NCBI GenBank assembly: GCA_002408125.1
Contig: DHQO01000002.1
Coordinates: forward strand, 115,304-179,303
Origin: Hyphomonadaceae bacterium UBA5336
GTDB taxonomy: Bacteria; Pseudomonadota; Alphaproteobacteria; Caulobacterales; Hyphomonadaceae
Direction of reading: 5' to 3'
DNA length: 64,000 nucleotides
Positions 46,694-55,756 of this stretch are shown here, one piece after another (within the stretch, counting starts at the first letter, position 1; each line of letters starts with the position of its first letter). Below the pieces are notes generated by a model that saw only the letters and a program-made list of their open reading frames with translations, ran no database searches and was not told the origin of the DNA. Position numbers and translations under genes: made by a program.

Positions 46694-47518
46694 TCAAAGC
46701 CCCGGATGTCCGGCGAGCGTGCCACCATCGACGCGAAAATCAGCTCCCGTCACAAACGAGGCTTCGTCTGAACTCAAAAAGACGGCCATGGCTGCGATGT
46801 CCGCGGCGTCGCCGACCCTGTTCAGGGGCGCGATCCCCGCAAACCTCTTCCTGAGCGCCGGATCTGCCGCAAAGCTTTCGCCTGTCATTGAGGTCTCGAT
46901 CACGCCCGGGGCGATCGTGTTGCAGCGAATGGCGTAGCCATTGCGCCCTGCATGAACGGCAACGGACTTGCTCAGCATGCAGACCCCCGCCTTCGAGGCG
47001 GTGTAGGCCGCGTCATAGGGGTGGGCGGCGAAAGCCGTGGTGGAGGCGATGTTGACGATGGCGCCGCCGGAGCCATCGGGGTTCCGTTTCATGGCCGCGA
47101 GCGCGTGTCTGCATCCAAGCATCACGCCGGTGAGATTGATGGCCAACACGCGATTCCATTCGTCGAGTTCAACATCTTCTATCGATTTGCGGATCGTGAC
47201 CCCGGCATTGTTTATGACGGTGTCGATACGCCCGTGTCTTTCCCATATCCTGGCGAATATGGCCGCCCATCCTTCGGGATCGGTCACATCAAGCTCATGG
47301 AACTGACAGCCCGTCTCTGAGGCCAGCCTGCTCCCACCTGCACAGTCAATATCGCAGGCATGGACTATCGCGCCCTCGGCAACGAACCGGCGAACAATCG
47401 CGGCGCCTATTCCACTGGCCGCCCCCGTAATCAGGGCGACCTTTCCGGGAAGGCGTTGTGCTGGCGAGGTCTGGGCGCCAGCAGCCTCAAAGGGAGGGGA
47501 GGAAGACAGGCCCGTCAT
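46694..47518 (-). CDS. SDR-family oxidoreductase, classical type
   Basis: A 274-residue classical short-chain dehydrogenase. Motifs: VALITGAASGIGAAIVRRFV, TVINNAGVTIRKSIEDVELD, IVNIASTTAFAAHPYDAAYT with catalytic YxxxK (YTASK), and a normal C-terminus with SFVTGADFRVDGGTLAG. An N-terminal polar extension of about 24 residues precedes the fold. Relatives include hydroxysteroid and cyclic-alcohol dehydrogenases. Sixteen bases downstream of the acyl-CoA dehydrogenase gene at 47534, in the same operon. Confidence 0.87.
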   Translation of the reverse strand: MTGLSSSPPFEAAGAQTSPAQRLPGKVALITGAASGIGAAIVRRFVAEGAIVHACDIDCAGGSRLASETGCQFHELDVTDPEGWAAIFARIWERHGRIDTVINNAGVTIRKSIEDVELDEWNRVLAINLTGVMLGCRHALAAMKRNPDGSGGAIVNIASTTAFAAHPYDAAYTASKAGVCMLSKSVAVHAGRNGYAIRCNTIAPGVIETSMTGESFAADPALRKRFAGIAPLNRVGDAADIAAMAVFLSSDEASFVTGADFRVDGGTLAGHPGL

Positions 47519-47533
47519 GGTTCAACCCGCCGC

Positions 47534-48667
47534 TCAGTCAATTTCCACGCCGTCACTTGCGCAAAGTTGCCTTACCAGGCGGTCCTCCCACTGGGAAAGC
47601 GAGCCATATTGCACAGCGAGAAAGTTCGAACGCCGATAATGAAGATGGCAATCGAATTCCCAGGTGAAGCCCATGCCGCCATGAATATGGATCGCATCGC
47701 GAGCGCACAGCTGATAGCTTTGCGTGGCACTGACCCGGGCATTGGCAGCCGCCAGGCCAAGATCATCGGACTGGGTCGCAAGTGCCCACACGCCATAATA
47801 GGCATTCGATCGCGCGAGCACTGTGGCTGCGTACATGTCCGCCATCATGTGCTGTATCGCCTGAAAGGAGCCGATAGGACGACCGAAGGCAAACCGCTCC
47901 AGGGAATAATCGCGCGCCATCCAGAGGGCCTTCTCGGCGCCTCCAATCTGCTCGAACGCCGCAAAGACGGCAGCCCGGTCCAGAATGCAGGACAACAATA
48001 TTTCGGCGGATCCGGGAACGCCCAGACGATCGGCCGGCGCCATCTTGAAGTTCAGAGACGCCAGACTGCGAGTCGGGTCGAGGCTCTTGTACTGGGTACG
48101 CTCGAACCTTGTTTCGTCAGTGAGATCGACAATGAACAGCGAGCACTTGTTTTCTGTCTCATCATCGCGCGCGACCACCAGGGCAACATCGGCGATCTGC
48201 CCATCTACCACCGGCTTCTTTACGCCTGAAATCGCGCCGTCTGCATAGCGCGTCTTTATCTTCTGCAAAGGCGTACTGCCCGCCCCTTCTTCCAGGGCGA
48301 AGCAGGCCACGGTCTGGGCTTTCGCAATCTTCGGAAGCCATTTCTGTTTCTGCTCTTCTGTCCCCGCCTCCTTCAGAGCCTCGGCAAAGATGTAGACAGT
48401 GGAGGAATAGGGCACGGCAGCCAGCGTACGTCCCAATTCCTCACTGATCAGGCAAAGCTCCAGATATCCGAGCCCTGTCCCGCCATAGCATTCGTCGATT
48501 GCAACGCCGGTATACCCCATTTCCCCCAGTTCGGACCAAAGGCTCTCCTGAAAGGGTCGTTTGCCATCCAGTACCGTGCGCACTTCGCTCACAGGCGAGC
48601 GTTGCTCCAGGAAGCGGCGCATCTCGGACTGCAGAGATTTTTGATTTGAGTCGAAGTCGAAATTCAC
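47534..48667 (-). CDS. Acyl-CoA dehydrogenase, probable beta (non-catalytic-base) subunit
   Basis: A 377-residue acyl-CoA dehydrogenase homologue from GTG 48667 with GAGGA upstream. GYTGVAIDECYGGTGLGYLE, CFALEEGAGSTPLQKIKTRY and ALEKALW-like GGAEKALWMARDYSLERFAF are family blocks. Neither known catalytic-base position holds Glu: the C-terminal block reads HIHGGMGFTWEFDCHLH, and D230 replaces the E254 equivalent. This matches the beta subunits of alpha2-beta2 enzymes such as the Mycobacterium steroid FadE pairs. Its alpha partner is probably the protein at 51973. Confidence 0.85.
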   Translation of the reverse strand: MNFDFDSNQKSLQSEMRRFLEQRSPVSEVRTVLDGKRPFQESLWSELGEMGYTGVAIDECYGGTGLGYLELCLISEELGRTLAAVPYSSTVYIFAEALKEAGTEEQKQKWLPKIAKAQTVACFALEEGAGSTPLQKIKTRYADGAISGVKKPVVDGQIADVALVVARDDETENKCSLFIVDLTDETRFERTQYKSLDPTRSLASLNFKMAPADRLGVPGSAEILLSCILDRAAVFAAFEQIGGAEKALWMARDYSLERFAFGRPIGSFQAIQHMMADMYAATVLARSNAYYGVWALATQSDDLGLAAANARVSATQSYQLCARDAIHIHGGMGFTWEFDCHLHYRRSNFLAVQYGSLSQWEDRLVRQLCASDGVEID

Positions 48668-48677
48668 GGTGACGTCC

Positions 48678-49985
48678 TCAAGATACTATTTCCGGGGGAT
48701 TGCTTGCGACCTGCAGCGGCGTTGACCAGCCGCGCAGAATGAAAGTGCTCACCAGGCAACACAGGAGCAGCGCGCAGAAGATGGCCCAGGCATAGGAATA
48801 GCTCTGAAAGAGATCGAAGGCCCAGCCAGCGATGAGCGGGCACGCCAGGGCGAAGGGCGCCATAGCGGCCCGCGTCGCACCCAGGGCGCTTCCGCAACTT
48901 GCCAGGCCGAACACATGCGCAACCAGCACGGCCCAGACAGGCATCATCCCGCCCAGACTGAGTCCGAACAGGGCAGAAGCCGCCAACAGGAGCGGGTAGC
49001 TTCCCCCAAGCAGAAGCATGGCGGTGGAAGCAAGCATCAAGACCAGTCCGCCTCTCATGGCCCAGCGAAGTTCCACATGGTCAGACAGGGCCCCGAAGCT
49101 GACCTTGCCGATAAACGCCCCACTGCCGACCACGGAGACAAGCAGGGACGACTGCATGACCGAAAAGCCTTGGGCGGCGGCATGCGGCACAAGTGAAATC
49201 GTAACGGCGCCGGTAATCCCGATCATCGCGCCAATACCGATGCTGATGATCCAGAACGCGGATGTCTTCAGCATCGCCAGAAGGGGCAGGCGCTCGCCCT
49301 GCTCAGCGGTCTCCAGCAGACCCGAGCGCCGCTCGAATTCGGGAATCTCGCGCGGCAGTCTCGCCCACAAAAGGATGGGGATGATCAGAATGAGCGACCC
49401 GAGCGCCACAATGAAGAACATGTTCCGCCAGCCGAACTGATCGGTCAGCGCCGTGGTCAGGGGCGGAAACGAGATTGCCGCCACCGAGGCTCCGAGAATG
49501 GCAATCCCAAGGGCGAGCCCCCGGCGGCGCTCAAACCATTGCGAGATCAGATAGCTGCTTGTGACATGTCCGATCAGAACGTCGCTCGTGGCCAGCAGCG
49601 TGCCGAACAATAACACGACCTGCCAGATGGCTGTGGTCAGCCCCATAAGAGCAAGCCCGGCTGCCGTCCCGGCCGTCCCGATCAGCGCGATCCATTTCGG
49701 GTTCAAACGGTCCAGTCCCCACCCGACTGGCGCCGAGCCCAAGGCGCCCACCATCAGCAACAGGGTGTAGGCAAGATTTATCAGCGTGCTGGACGCGCCA
49801 AACTCCTGTTTGAAGATCAGGGCATAGTTGCCGAACGCATAGAAGATCGGTCCCGTGGATACGACCTGGAGGAGGAACCCCAGAAGGACCACCCCCCACC
49901 CGGCATACGGCAAATAGCGCCGGACAGGCGAGGCGAGCGGCGCCGGCTGAGGGTCGCCGGTCGCCAGGGAACCGGGTTTCATCAT
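48678..49985 (-). CDS. MFS transporter, monocarboxylate/oxalate-formate type
   Basis: A 435-residue major facilitator protein with twelve predicted membrane segments. The loop 2-3 motif reads GWGLDRLNPKWIALIGTAGT; the pattern SYLISQWFERRRGLALGIAI in TM4-5 and a cytoplasmic central loop (LPREIPEFERRSGLLETAEQ) are typical of the monocarboxylate/OFA branch. It probably takes up or exports an organic acid of the island's pathway across the inner membrane, complementing the TonB-dependent receptor. Two adjacent ATGs are possible starts. Confidence 0.87.
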   Translation of the reverse strand: MMKPGSLATGDPQPAPLASPVRRYLPYAGWGVVLLGFLLQVVSTGPIFYAFGNYALIFKQEFGASSTLINLAYTLLLMVGALGSAPVGWGLDRLNPKWIALIGTAGTAAGLALMGLTTAIWQVVLLFGTLLATSDVLIGHVTSSYLISQWFERRRGLALGIAILGASVAAISFPPLTTALTDQFGWRNMFFIVALGSLILIIPILLWARLPREIPEFERRSGLLETAEQGERLPLLAMLKTSAFWIISIGIGAMIGITGAVTISLVPHAAAQGFSVMQSSLLVSVVGSGAFIGKVSFGALSDHVELRWAMRGGLVLMLASTAMLLLGGSYPLLLAASALFGLSLGGMMPVWAVLVAHVFGLASCGSALGATRAAMAPFALACPLIAGWAFDLFQSYSYAWAIFCALLLCCLVSTFILRGWSTPLQVASNPPEIVS

Positions 49986-50089
49986 GACCTTGCGCCCTCA
50001 TCGTGGGAGAGGTGCCTGCCGTCAGGTCCGAGATGGCAATTCTGGCAGTTCATGCTTCTTCTCCCGTCTATCGACGCAGCCACAGCCCT

Positions 50090-51958
50090 TCAGAACTGCA
50101 GGTTTTCGGCGTTGTTTTCTTCGAACAGCTTCATGATTTCAGCAGCACGCGTTTCGCGAACCCGACGCTGGTTCACGCTGCCCTTTTCGGTCAGTTCGCC
50201 AGCCGTCTCGGAGAGAGGTTCTGCGATCAGGCGCACCCGGCGCACAGCTCTCGAACCGCCAGGATTTTCCGAATTGAAACGCTGGATCGCGTTGCGGATC
50301 CGCTCCACAATGTCTGGGTGCCTGACCAACTGCTCGGCCGACAACCCGGCGCCATCCTGCTCCAGGCTTGCCCGGGCAATGTCTTCATCAAGCCAGATCA
50401 GGGTGCCGATATAGGGCTGGTTGATGCCACAGATCACAACATCCTTGATGAGCGGGCCGCTGGAGCTGAGCAAATCCGTTCGCAAGGCCCCGACCGAAAC
50501 CCAGGTGGCTGTTGCAAGCTTGAACTCCTCGGCAATCCTCCCGTCGAAAACGAGACCGTCCTGCGGGCGCTCGGGATCGAGGAACTTCGCGGCATCTCCG
50601 GTCCGAAAGAACCCCTCTTCGTCAAACAGATCATTGGAGGCTTCGGGATTTCCGAGATAACCGCTCCGCGGCATCAGTGTGCCACTGCGGATGCGCAGTT
50701 CGTACTTGGACTCGGTGGGCACCAGCTTCAGTTCGGTCGCCGGAAGCGGCAGACCGATGACATCCATGCGGTCGGACGTCCAGTAGCGCACGGTTCCCAG
50801 GGAGTACTCCGTGGCGCCATAGAAGCCGTAAATCGGAATCTCTCTTCCGAGCTCGGCCCGCGACATCGCCTTCAGGCGGTTGACCACACTGTCGGTGAGC
50901 GCCGCCCCGCCGCACCCCATATAGACAAGGTTGCGGAAGAAGCGCTTGCGGAGGTCCACATCTGTCTCAAGCGCATTGCAGAGCATCGTAAAGCCCGCGG
51001 GCACTGTGTGGAAAATGTGGGGCGAAACCTCCCGGAGATTGGCAAGGGTCTGCCCGAAAAGCTCAGGCGTCGGCTTGCCCTCATCAAGATAGGTCACCGC
51101 ACCCATGCGGATCATATTGTAGAAATTGTAGTTGCCCCCCATGATGTGACTGAAGGGCATCGACTCCAGAAATTGCGGCTGATCCGATCCCAGGTTCAAC
51201 AGGCCAACCGATTCACATTGAGCAACGGTCAGCGTCAGATTCGCCTGCGGAAGGGGCGCGGCCTTCGGGCTGCCCGTGGACCCGGAGGTATGCATGATGC
51301 GGGTAATTGTGTCCGGTGTAATACGGCGGGTCTCAGTGTCCACCGCCTCAGTGGGCACTGTAGAAATGACATCGGCATATTGGGTGAGCGAAACGCCTTC
51401 GACCTCCCCCCGCGTCACGATAACCTGCACTCCGCGCTCATCGAGAAACCGGATGGCATCGGCAAATTGCGACGCGCCGTCGGCGAAAGCGACGCGCGCT
51501 TGTGTGCGGTCCATGCAGCCGGCGAGCTTTGCGAGAGACTTGTCGCGCAGGGAATAGGCGGCGCTGAAGGGCGCTGAGGCAATTCGGGCGCGCTGGACCC
51601 CGATGGCGAGCACAGCATGCTCGATCGACGGGCCTGACAATATGGCAAATGTCTCTCCAGGCCTGATCCCCTGGTCGAGAAGCCACTGCGCTATGGCCCG
51701 GGAATCTCGTTGGGCCTGACCATAAGAGATCTCACGCCATCCACCCGTAGACGGACACCTCTGTTTCAAGAAGGGCCTGTCCGGATATGTCTCCGCAACC
51801 AGATCGAACATCTGGGTGATGGATTTGGCCGGGGGCACGAGCGGCAGCCGTGAGGACAGATAGATGCTGCCATCATGCGCTGTGCGGCAGTCCACGTGAC
51901 TTTCGCGGTCGCTTCCCAATGTCGCCAGATCTGACAGCAAGATTTCTTCTCCCAACAT
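50090..51958 (-). CDS. Acyl-CoA synthetase, feruloyl-CoA synthase-like
   Basis: ATP-dependent AMP-forming CoA ligase. The start at ATG 51958 is set by AGGAG seven bases before; a GTG at 51976 overlapping the previous stop is less likely. 622 residues. P-loop IMHTSGSTGSPKAAPLPQAN (the usual G after the Lys is A), FYGATEYSLGTVRYW, RTGDAAKFLDPERPQDGLVF and FKLATATWVSVGALR, which is distinctive of feruloyl-CoA synthases. The C-terminal catalytic Lys is in ELTEKGSVNQRRVRE. It would activate the incoming acid; substrate may be phenylpropanoid-like or another bulky acid. Confidence 0.87.
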   Translation of the reverse strand: MLGEEILLSDLATLGSDRESHVDCRTAHDGSIYLSSRLPLVPPAKSITQMFDLVAETYPDRPFLKQRCPSTGGWREISYGQAQRDSRAIAQWLLDQGIRPGETFAILSGPSIEHAVLAIGVQRARIASAPFSAAYSLRDKSLAKLAGCMDRTQARVAFADGASQFADAIRFLDERGVQVIVTRGEVEGVSLTQYADVISTVPTEAVDTETRRITPDTITRIMHTSGSTGSPKAAPLPQANLTLTVAQCESVGLLNLGSDQPQFLESMPFSHIMGGNYNFYNMIRMGAVTYLDEGKPTPELFGQTLANLREVSPHIFHTVPAGFTMLCNALETDVDLRKRFFRNLVYMGCGGAALTDSVVNRLKAMSRAELGREIPIYGFYGATEYSLGTVRYWTSDRMDVIGLPLPATELKLVPTESKYELRIRSGTLMPRSGYLGNPEASNDLFDEEGFFRTGDAAKFLDPERPQDGLVFDGRIAEEFKLATATWVSVGALRTDLLSSSGPLIKDVVICGINQPYIGTLIWLDEDIARASLEQDGAGLSAEQLVRHPDIVERIRNAIQRFNSENPGGSRAVRRVRLIAEPLSETAGELTEKGSVNQRRVRETRAAEIMKLFEENNAENLQF

Positions 51959-51972
51959 GAGGCTTCTCCTGA

Positions 51973-53244
51973 TCACTCCGCGGCAGCGGGCGCCTTCTGA
52001 TTAGGAGATGTCGGTATTGCACTGAAGGGGATGCCCTTGTCGGCGCGCATATCCTGCGGCAATCCGAGGACGCGTTCCGCAATGATCGTTCGCATGACCT
52101 GATCTGTTCCGCCTTCGATCCTCGCGCCAGCAGAGCGAAGCAGCATCATCTGGAAGCGGTCATCATTGTCGTCCATTCCCTCCTGGACGACCGCACCGCG
52201 CAGCCCCTGGAGATCGAGTGCGAGCGTTGCGATCTCCTGCATTGTGGATGCCGCAACCAGTTTCATGATCGACATTTCAGGGCCAGGTTCCCCGCCGCGC
52301 GAGAGCTCTGTCAGCGCCCGGTAATAGGTGTATTTCAAGCCGTTGGCCCTGCTTGCAAATCCGGCAAGGCGCGAGCGCAGCGAACGGTCATAGACTGCCG
52401 GCACCCCAGACTGGGTGATCTGGTTGACGAGACTGAACAGCTCTTCAAACCCGGTCGGCATGTGGCTGCCGACTGTGATGCGCTCATTGGTGAGCATGGT
52501 CAGGGCGACTTTCCACCCCGCGCCTACCGGGCCGATGCGATGTTCGTCAGGCACCCGGACATTGTCGAGATAAACCTCGTTGAGATGTGACTGCTCCGTA
52601 ATCTGACGAATGGGGCGGACAACGACGCCCGGCGCGCGCATGTCGATAAAGAACATGGTCATGCCGTGATGCTTGACTGCGTCCGGATCAGACCGCGTGA
52701 GGATGACCCCCCAGTCGGCCTCGCGTGCACCACTCGACCAGATCTTTTGACCCTTGAGTGTCCACGAACCATCCTGCTCGCGGATTGACCTTGTCCGGAT
52801 GCCGGCAAGGTCGGACCCTGCAGCGGGCTCGGAGAAGAGCTGGCACCAGATGTCCACGCCCGTCACGATCGGCGGCAGCAGCTTCTGCTTCTGCGCCTCA
52901 GTCCCCCAGGTCATGATGGTAGGGCCGAGCGAGCCCTGGGACACCAGGAAAGGCGCACCCAACCGGGAATAGACCGCCTCTTCCTGGCTCCAGATGATCG
53001 TATGCATCTGTGGCGCGCCCTGCCCGCCATACTCCTCCGGCCAGCTCAGACAGGCCCAGCCATCCCGCGCCTTCCGGCTTTGCCATTGCCGGGCCGCCTG
53101 TACCGCATCGACACTCCGCAGATCCAGATGCCCAAAGGGGGCATTGACGAGTTCAGTGTGCAGCTCATGCGGAGCATTCTTCGTGATCCAGGCGCGCGCG
53201 CGTGCCCGGAACTCCGCTTCTTCCCTGGTGTCGTCAAAATCCAT
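51973..53244 (-). CDS. Acyl-CoA dehydrogenase, probable alpha (catalytic) subunit
   Basis: A 423-residue acyl-CoA dehydrogenase. FSEPAAGSDLAGIRTRSIRE binds FAD/substrate; LTNERITVG places E254 as catalytic base, while the C-terminal position is occupied by Gly (RIEGGTDQVMRTIIAERVLG). This layout is that of the alpha subunits of heteromeric bulky-substrate enzymes (FadE26/28/32 types). The beta-like partner lies at 47534 in the same operon. It starts at ATG 53244 just after a long hairpin that separates it from the TonB-dependent receptor gene. Confidence 0.9.
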   Translation of the reverse strand: MDFDDTREEAEFRARARAWITKNAPHELHTELVNAPFGHLDLRSVDAVQAARQWQSRKARDGWACLSWPEEYGGQGAPQMHTIIWSQEEAVYSRLGAPFLVSQGSLGPTIMTWGTEAQKQKLLPPIVTGVDIWCQLFSEPAAGSDLAGIRTRSIREQDGSWTLKGQKIWSSGAREADWGVILTRSDPDAVKHHGMTMFFIDMRAPGVVVRPIRQITEQSHLNEVYLDNVRVPDEHRIGPVGAGWKVALTMLTNERITVGSHMPTGFEELFSLVNQITQSGVPAVYDRSLRSRLAGFASRANGLKYTYYRALTELSRGGEPGPEMSIMKLVAASTMQEIATLALDLQGLRGAVVQEGMDDNDDRFQMMLLRSAGARIEGGTDQVMRTIIAERVLGLPQDMRADKGIPFSAIPTSPNQKAPAAAE

Positions 53245-53288
53245 GTCGATACATCAAGCCTCGTTTTACACTGGGTGCGAGGACCATG

Positions 53289-53326
53289 GTGAGTGCATCT
53301 CCAATTGGTTGGAAACGCACTCACCG
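53289..53326 (-). terminator. Hairpin between receptor and dehydrogenase genes
   Basis: GGTGAGTGC (53289-53297) and GCACTCACC (53318-53326) form a perfect 9-bp stem with a 20-nt loop, 17 bases after the TonB-dependent receptor stop on the minus strand. No T-run follows, so it is more likely a transcript-processing or attenuation structure lowering downstream expression than a full terminator. Confidence 0.5.
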
Positions 53327-53343
53327 GGTCTTTCGCCTGCGGG

Positions 53344-55683
53344 TTAGAAGTTCACCCGAAGATTGACGCCATAGGTCGTTGGCATGCCCGTGAACCGGAT
53401 GACCGCATCGCCGCGGCGCGCCGCGGTATGCCAGTAATATTCATCCGTCACGTTCTGTCCGTAGACAGACAGCCTCCAGTTCCCGTCGGCAGACGCTATG
53501 CCCGCACGCAGGTCCAGCAGCCCATAGGCATCGATGTCGAGCCGCTCATCCTCGATGAAATCGCCGCTGGTTTCACTGCGATATGTGTAGCTGCCGCCAA
53601 CAAAGGCATCGAGCGTCGAGGAAGCAGACCAAGTGTATTCAACATCGCTATTGAACTGGAGTTGCGGCGTGTATGGAAATGCCGATCCCTCAAAGTCTGC
53701 AAGTGCGCCGAATGCGGTATAGTTGCTGAAGGTATCCGTCACTTCGGTGTCCAGATAGGTCACGCCGACATTCAGGTTCAGCCCTTCCATCGGTGACGCT
53801 ATGGCTTGGAGCTCCGCCCCCTGAACGCGGGACTTCGGAATGTTCACAAGCGCTTCCAGCGGCCCGAAGATCGGCACGATTGTCCGCCCCTTCAGCTGCT
53901 TGTCCGTATAATCATAGTAGAAAACGGCACCGTTGAGCTGCAGCAGCTGGTTGAGCAGGCCTGACTTGAAGCCGAGCTCATAGGCTGTGACTTCCTCCTG
54001 GTTCACAGGATTGTACTGATCGACCTGGCTTCCCGGCAGGGTCGCAAATGAACCCGCCTTGTAGCCCCTGCTCACGGTTGCGTAGATCAGCTGATAGTCA
54101 GCAGGTTGCCATTCAAGCGAGGCCCGCCAGGACACATTGTCCTCAGGCAGCGTTCCGTTGAATCGCGTCGGCACGTTATTCGGGTCGAGCGTCGCGCATG
54201 CACCGATCGGAATTGTTCCTTCCGGCATTCCGAAGAGAATTTCCAAGCCACGCCCATAGCTCCCATTCCCGCCATTGAGGTTACAGGCGGAGAAGTCAAT
54301 GTCCGTCTCAGTGTAGCGAACACCCCCGCTGGCCGTCAGGGTCGATGTCAGCGGAATACTGACATTCGCGAAGATGCCCCAGCTGTCATAGTCGATCTCG
54401 CTTTGTTGGGGGACTTCCGTGATGGAGGGCAGGCCGAGCGCGTCAAAGGCATGAGCTGACGACTGATCTGCAAGGAATTGGGAGACCAGTTCGCTGGTAC
54501 TGCTTGTTTCGTAGTTTGCGCCAAGGATCCAGTTTCCGCCGTTCCAGATATCGCCGGCAAGACGGAATTCCTGAGTGAACGCCTCAATATTGCCGGTGAT
54601 ATAGAGATCGGTCAGGCGCAGGGCTGTGGAATCGGAATCCTGTCCGTAGGCCTCTTCAAACTCCGCATACGACGTAATGGAAGTCAGCGTCAGAGAATCG
54701 AGGATATCATAATCGATGCGCAGCGAGCTCTGCTGCATTTCATTATCGCGCTCCAGCGGGAAGAAATCGCTCCCCCAGTCAGCCGCGCGATTATCCTCCG
54801 GAGCCGGCTCATAGGCGACCAGCCGCGGGTCAAAGAACCCGGACGATTGCTGGAAGGGTTCGACGAGTTGGGCCGCCTGCGTGTCTGAGTTGTCCTGATT
54901 GAAGTTGAACATGAAATCGACGTCGAGATTGTCTGTCGGTTCCCATGCCAGGATCACACGCCCCTGAGCGAAGTCTCGCGCCCCCAGAGAATCACTGCGG
55001 GTATAGCTTTCCTGCCAGTCATCACCGCCCTCAATGCGCAGAGCGACCCTCCCGGAGAGCGTGTCCGAAATCGGCCCGCTGGCATGTCCTTCCACGAAGA
55101 AGCGGTTGAAGCGTCCATAGTCCACGGAAAAACCGGCATCGAACTCATCGGTCGGCTTCGCCGCAATATAGTTGATCGCCCCGCCCGTGGCATTCGACCC
55201 GAACAGTGTGCCCTGCGGTCCCTTGACGACCTCGACCCGCTCAAGATCGAACGAAGCCCCCTTCGACATGATCGAGTAAGCGATCGGAACTTCATCGATA
55301 TAGATACCGACAGTCGGCTTGGCCGCCAGTGTACTGTCAAAGAAGCCGATCCCGCGCAGGAAGTATACCGGCGTGCCGTAACCGCTATCGATCGCGTTGA
55401 AACCGGGAACGACCTTCACCAGTCCCTGGACGTCATGGATGCCTTGGGCCTCAAGAGCTTCGCCGGATGCCACATTGATGGACAGGGGGACTTCATTGAT
55501 CGATTCACTGCGCTTTTGCGCCGTGACGATGACCACATCGAGAGACCTGCTCTCTTCGACCTGGGCTTGCTGTTCAACAGCCTCGACGGCTTCGGTACTC
55601 TCTTGAGCAACCGCTGCAAGCGGCAGCACCAGAGCAGCTCCAAGCACAGCGTATGAACAACCAAGTATCTTCGATTTGCTCAT
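53344..55683 (-). CDS. TonB-dependent outer-membrane receptor
   Basis: A 779-residue receptor. The start at 55683 is set by GGGAGGAAAACTAC; a signal peptide follows (MSKSKILGCSYAVLGAALVL ... AVAQ). A TonB-box-like region VVIVTAQKRSESINEVPLSI leads into the plug domain (GFNAIDSGYGTPVYFLRGIG, ERVEVVKGPQGTLFGSNATG), then a beta-barrel of about 22 strands ending in YGVNLRVNF with terminal Phe. It resembles the carbohydrate/lipid-uptake rather than siderophore group and probably imports the island's substrate. Transcribed after the Rieske gene, 73 bases apart. Confidence 0.94.
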   Translation of the reverse strand: MSKSKILGCSYAVLGAALVLPLAAVAQESTEAVEAVEQQAQVEESRSLDVVIVTAQKRSESINEVPLSINVASGEALEAQGIHDVQGLVKVVPGFNAIDSGYGTPVYFLRGIGFFDSTLAAKPTVGIYIDEVPIAYSIMSKGASFDLERVEVVKGPQGTLFGSNATGGAINYIAAKPTDEFDAGFSVDYGRFNRFFVEGHASGPISDTLSGRVALRIEGGDDWQESYTRSDSLGARDFAQGRVILAWEPTDNLDVDFMFNFNQDNSDTQAAQLVEPFQQSSGFFDPRLVAYEPAPEDNRAADWGSDFFPLERDNEMQQSSLRIDYDILDSLTLTSITSYAEFEEAYGQDSDSTALRLTDLYITGNIEAFTQEFRLAGDIWNGGNWILGANYETSSTSELVSQFLADQSSAHAFDALGLPSITEVPQQSEIDYDSWGIFANVSIPLTSTLTASGGVRYTETDIDFSACNLNGGNGSYGRGLEILFGMPEGTIPIGACATLDPNNVPTRFNGTLPEDNVSWRASLEWQPADYQLIYATVSRGYKAGSFATLPGSQVDQYNPVNQEEVTAYELGFKSGLLNQLLQLNGAVFYYDYTDKQLKGRTIVPIFGPLEALVNIPKSRVQGAELQAIASPMEGLNLNVGVTYLDTEVTDTFSNYTAFGALADFEGSAFPYTPQLQFNSDVEYTWSASSTLDAFVGGSYTYRSETSGDFIEDERLDIDAYGLLDLRAGIASADGNWRLSVYGQNVTDEYYWHTAARRGDAVIRFTGMPTTYGVNLRVNF

Positions 55684-55756
55684 GTAGTTTTCCTCCCTAT
55701 ACATGCACAAACTATTATTTTCGGAGCCATTGGCCCCGCATATGTTATGTTCGTGT

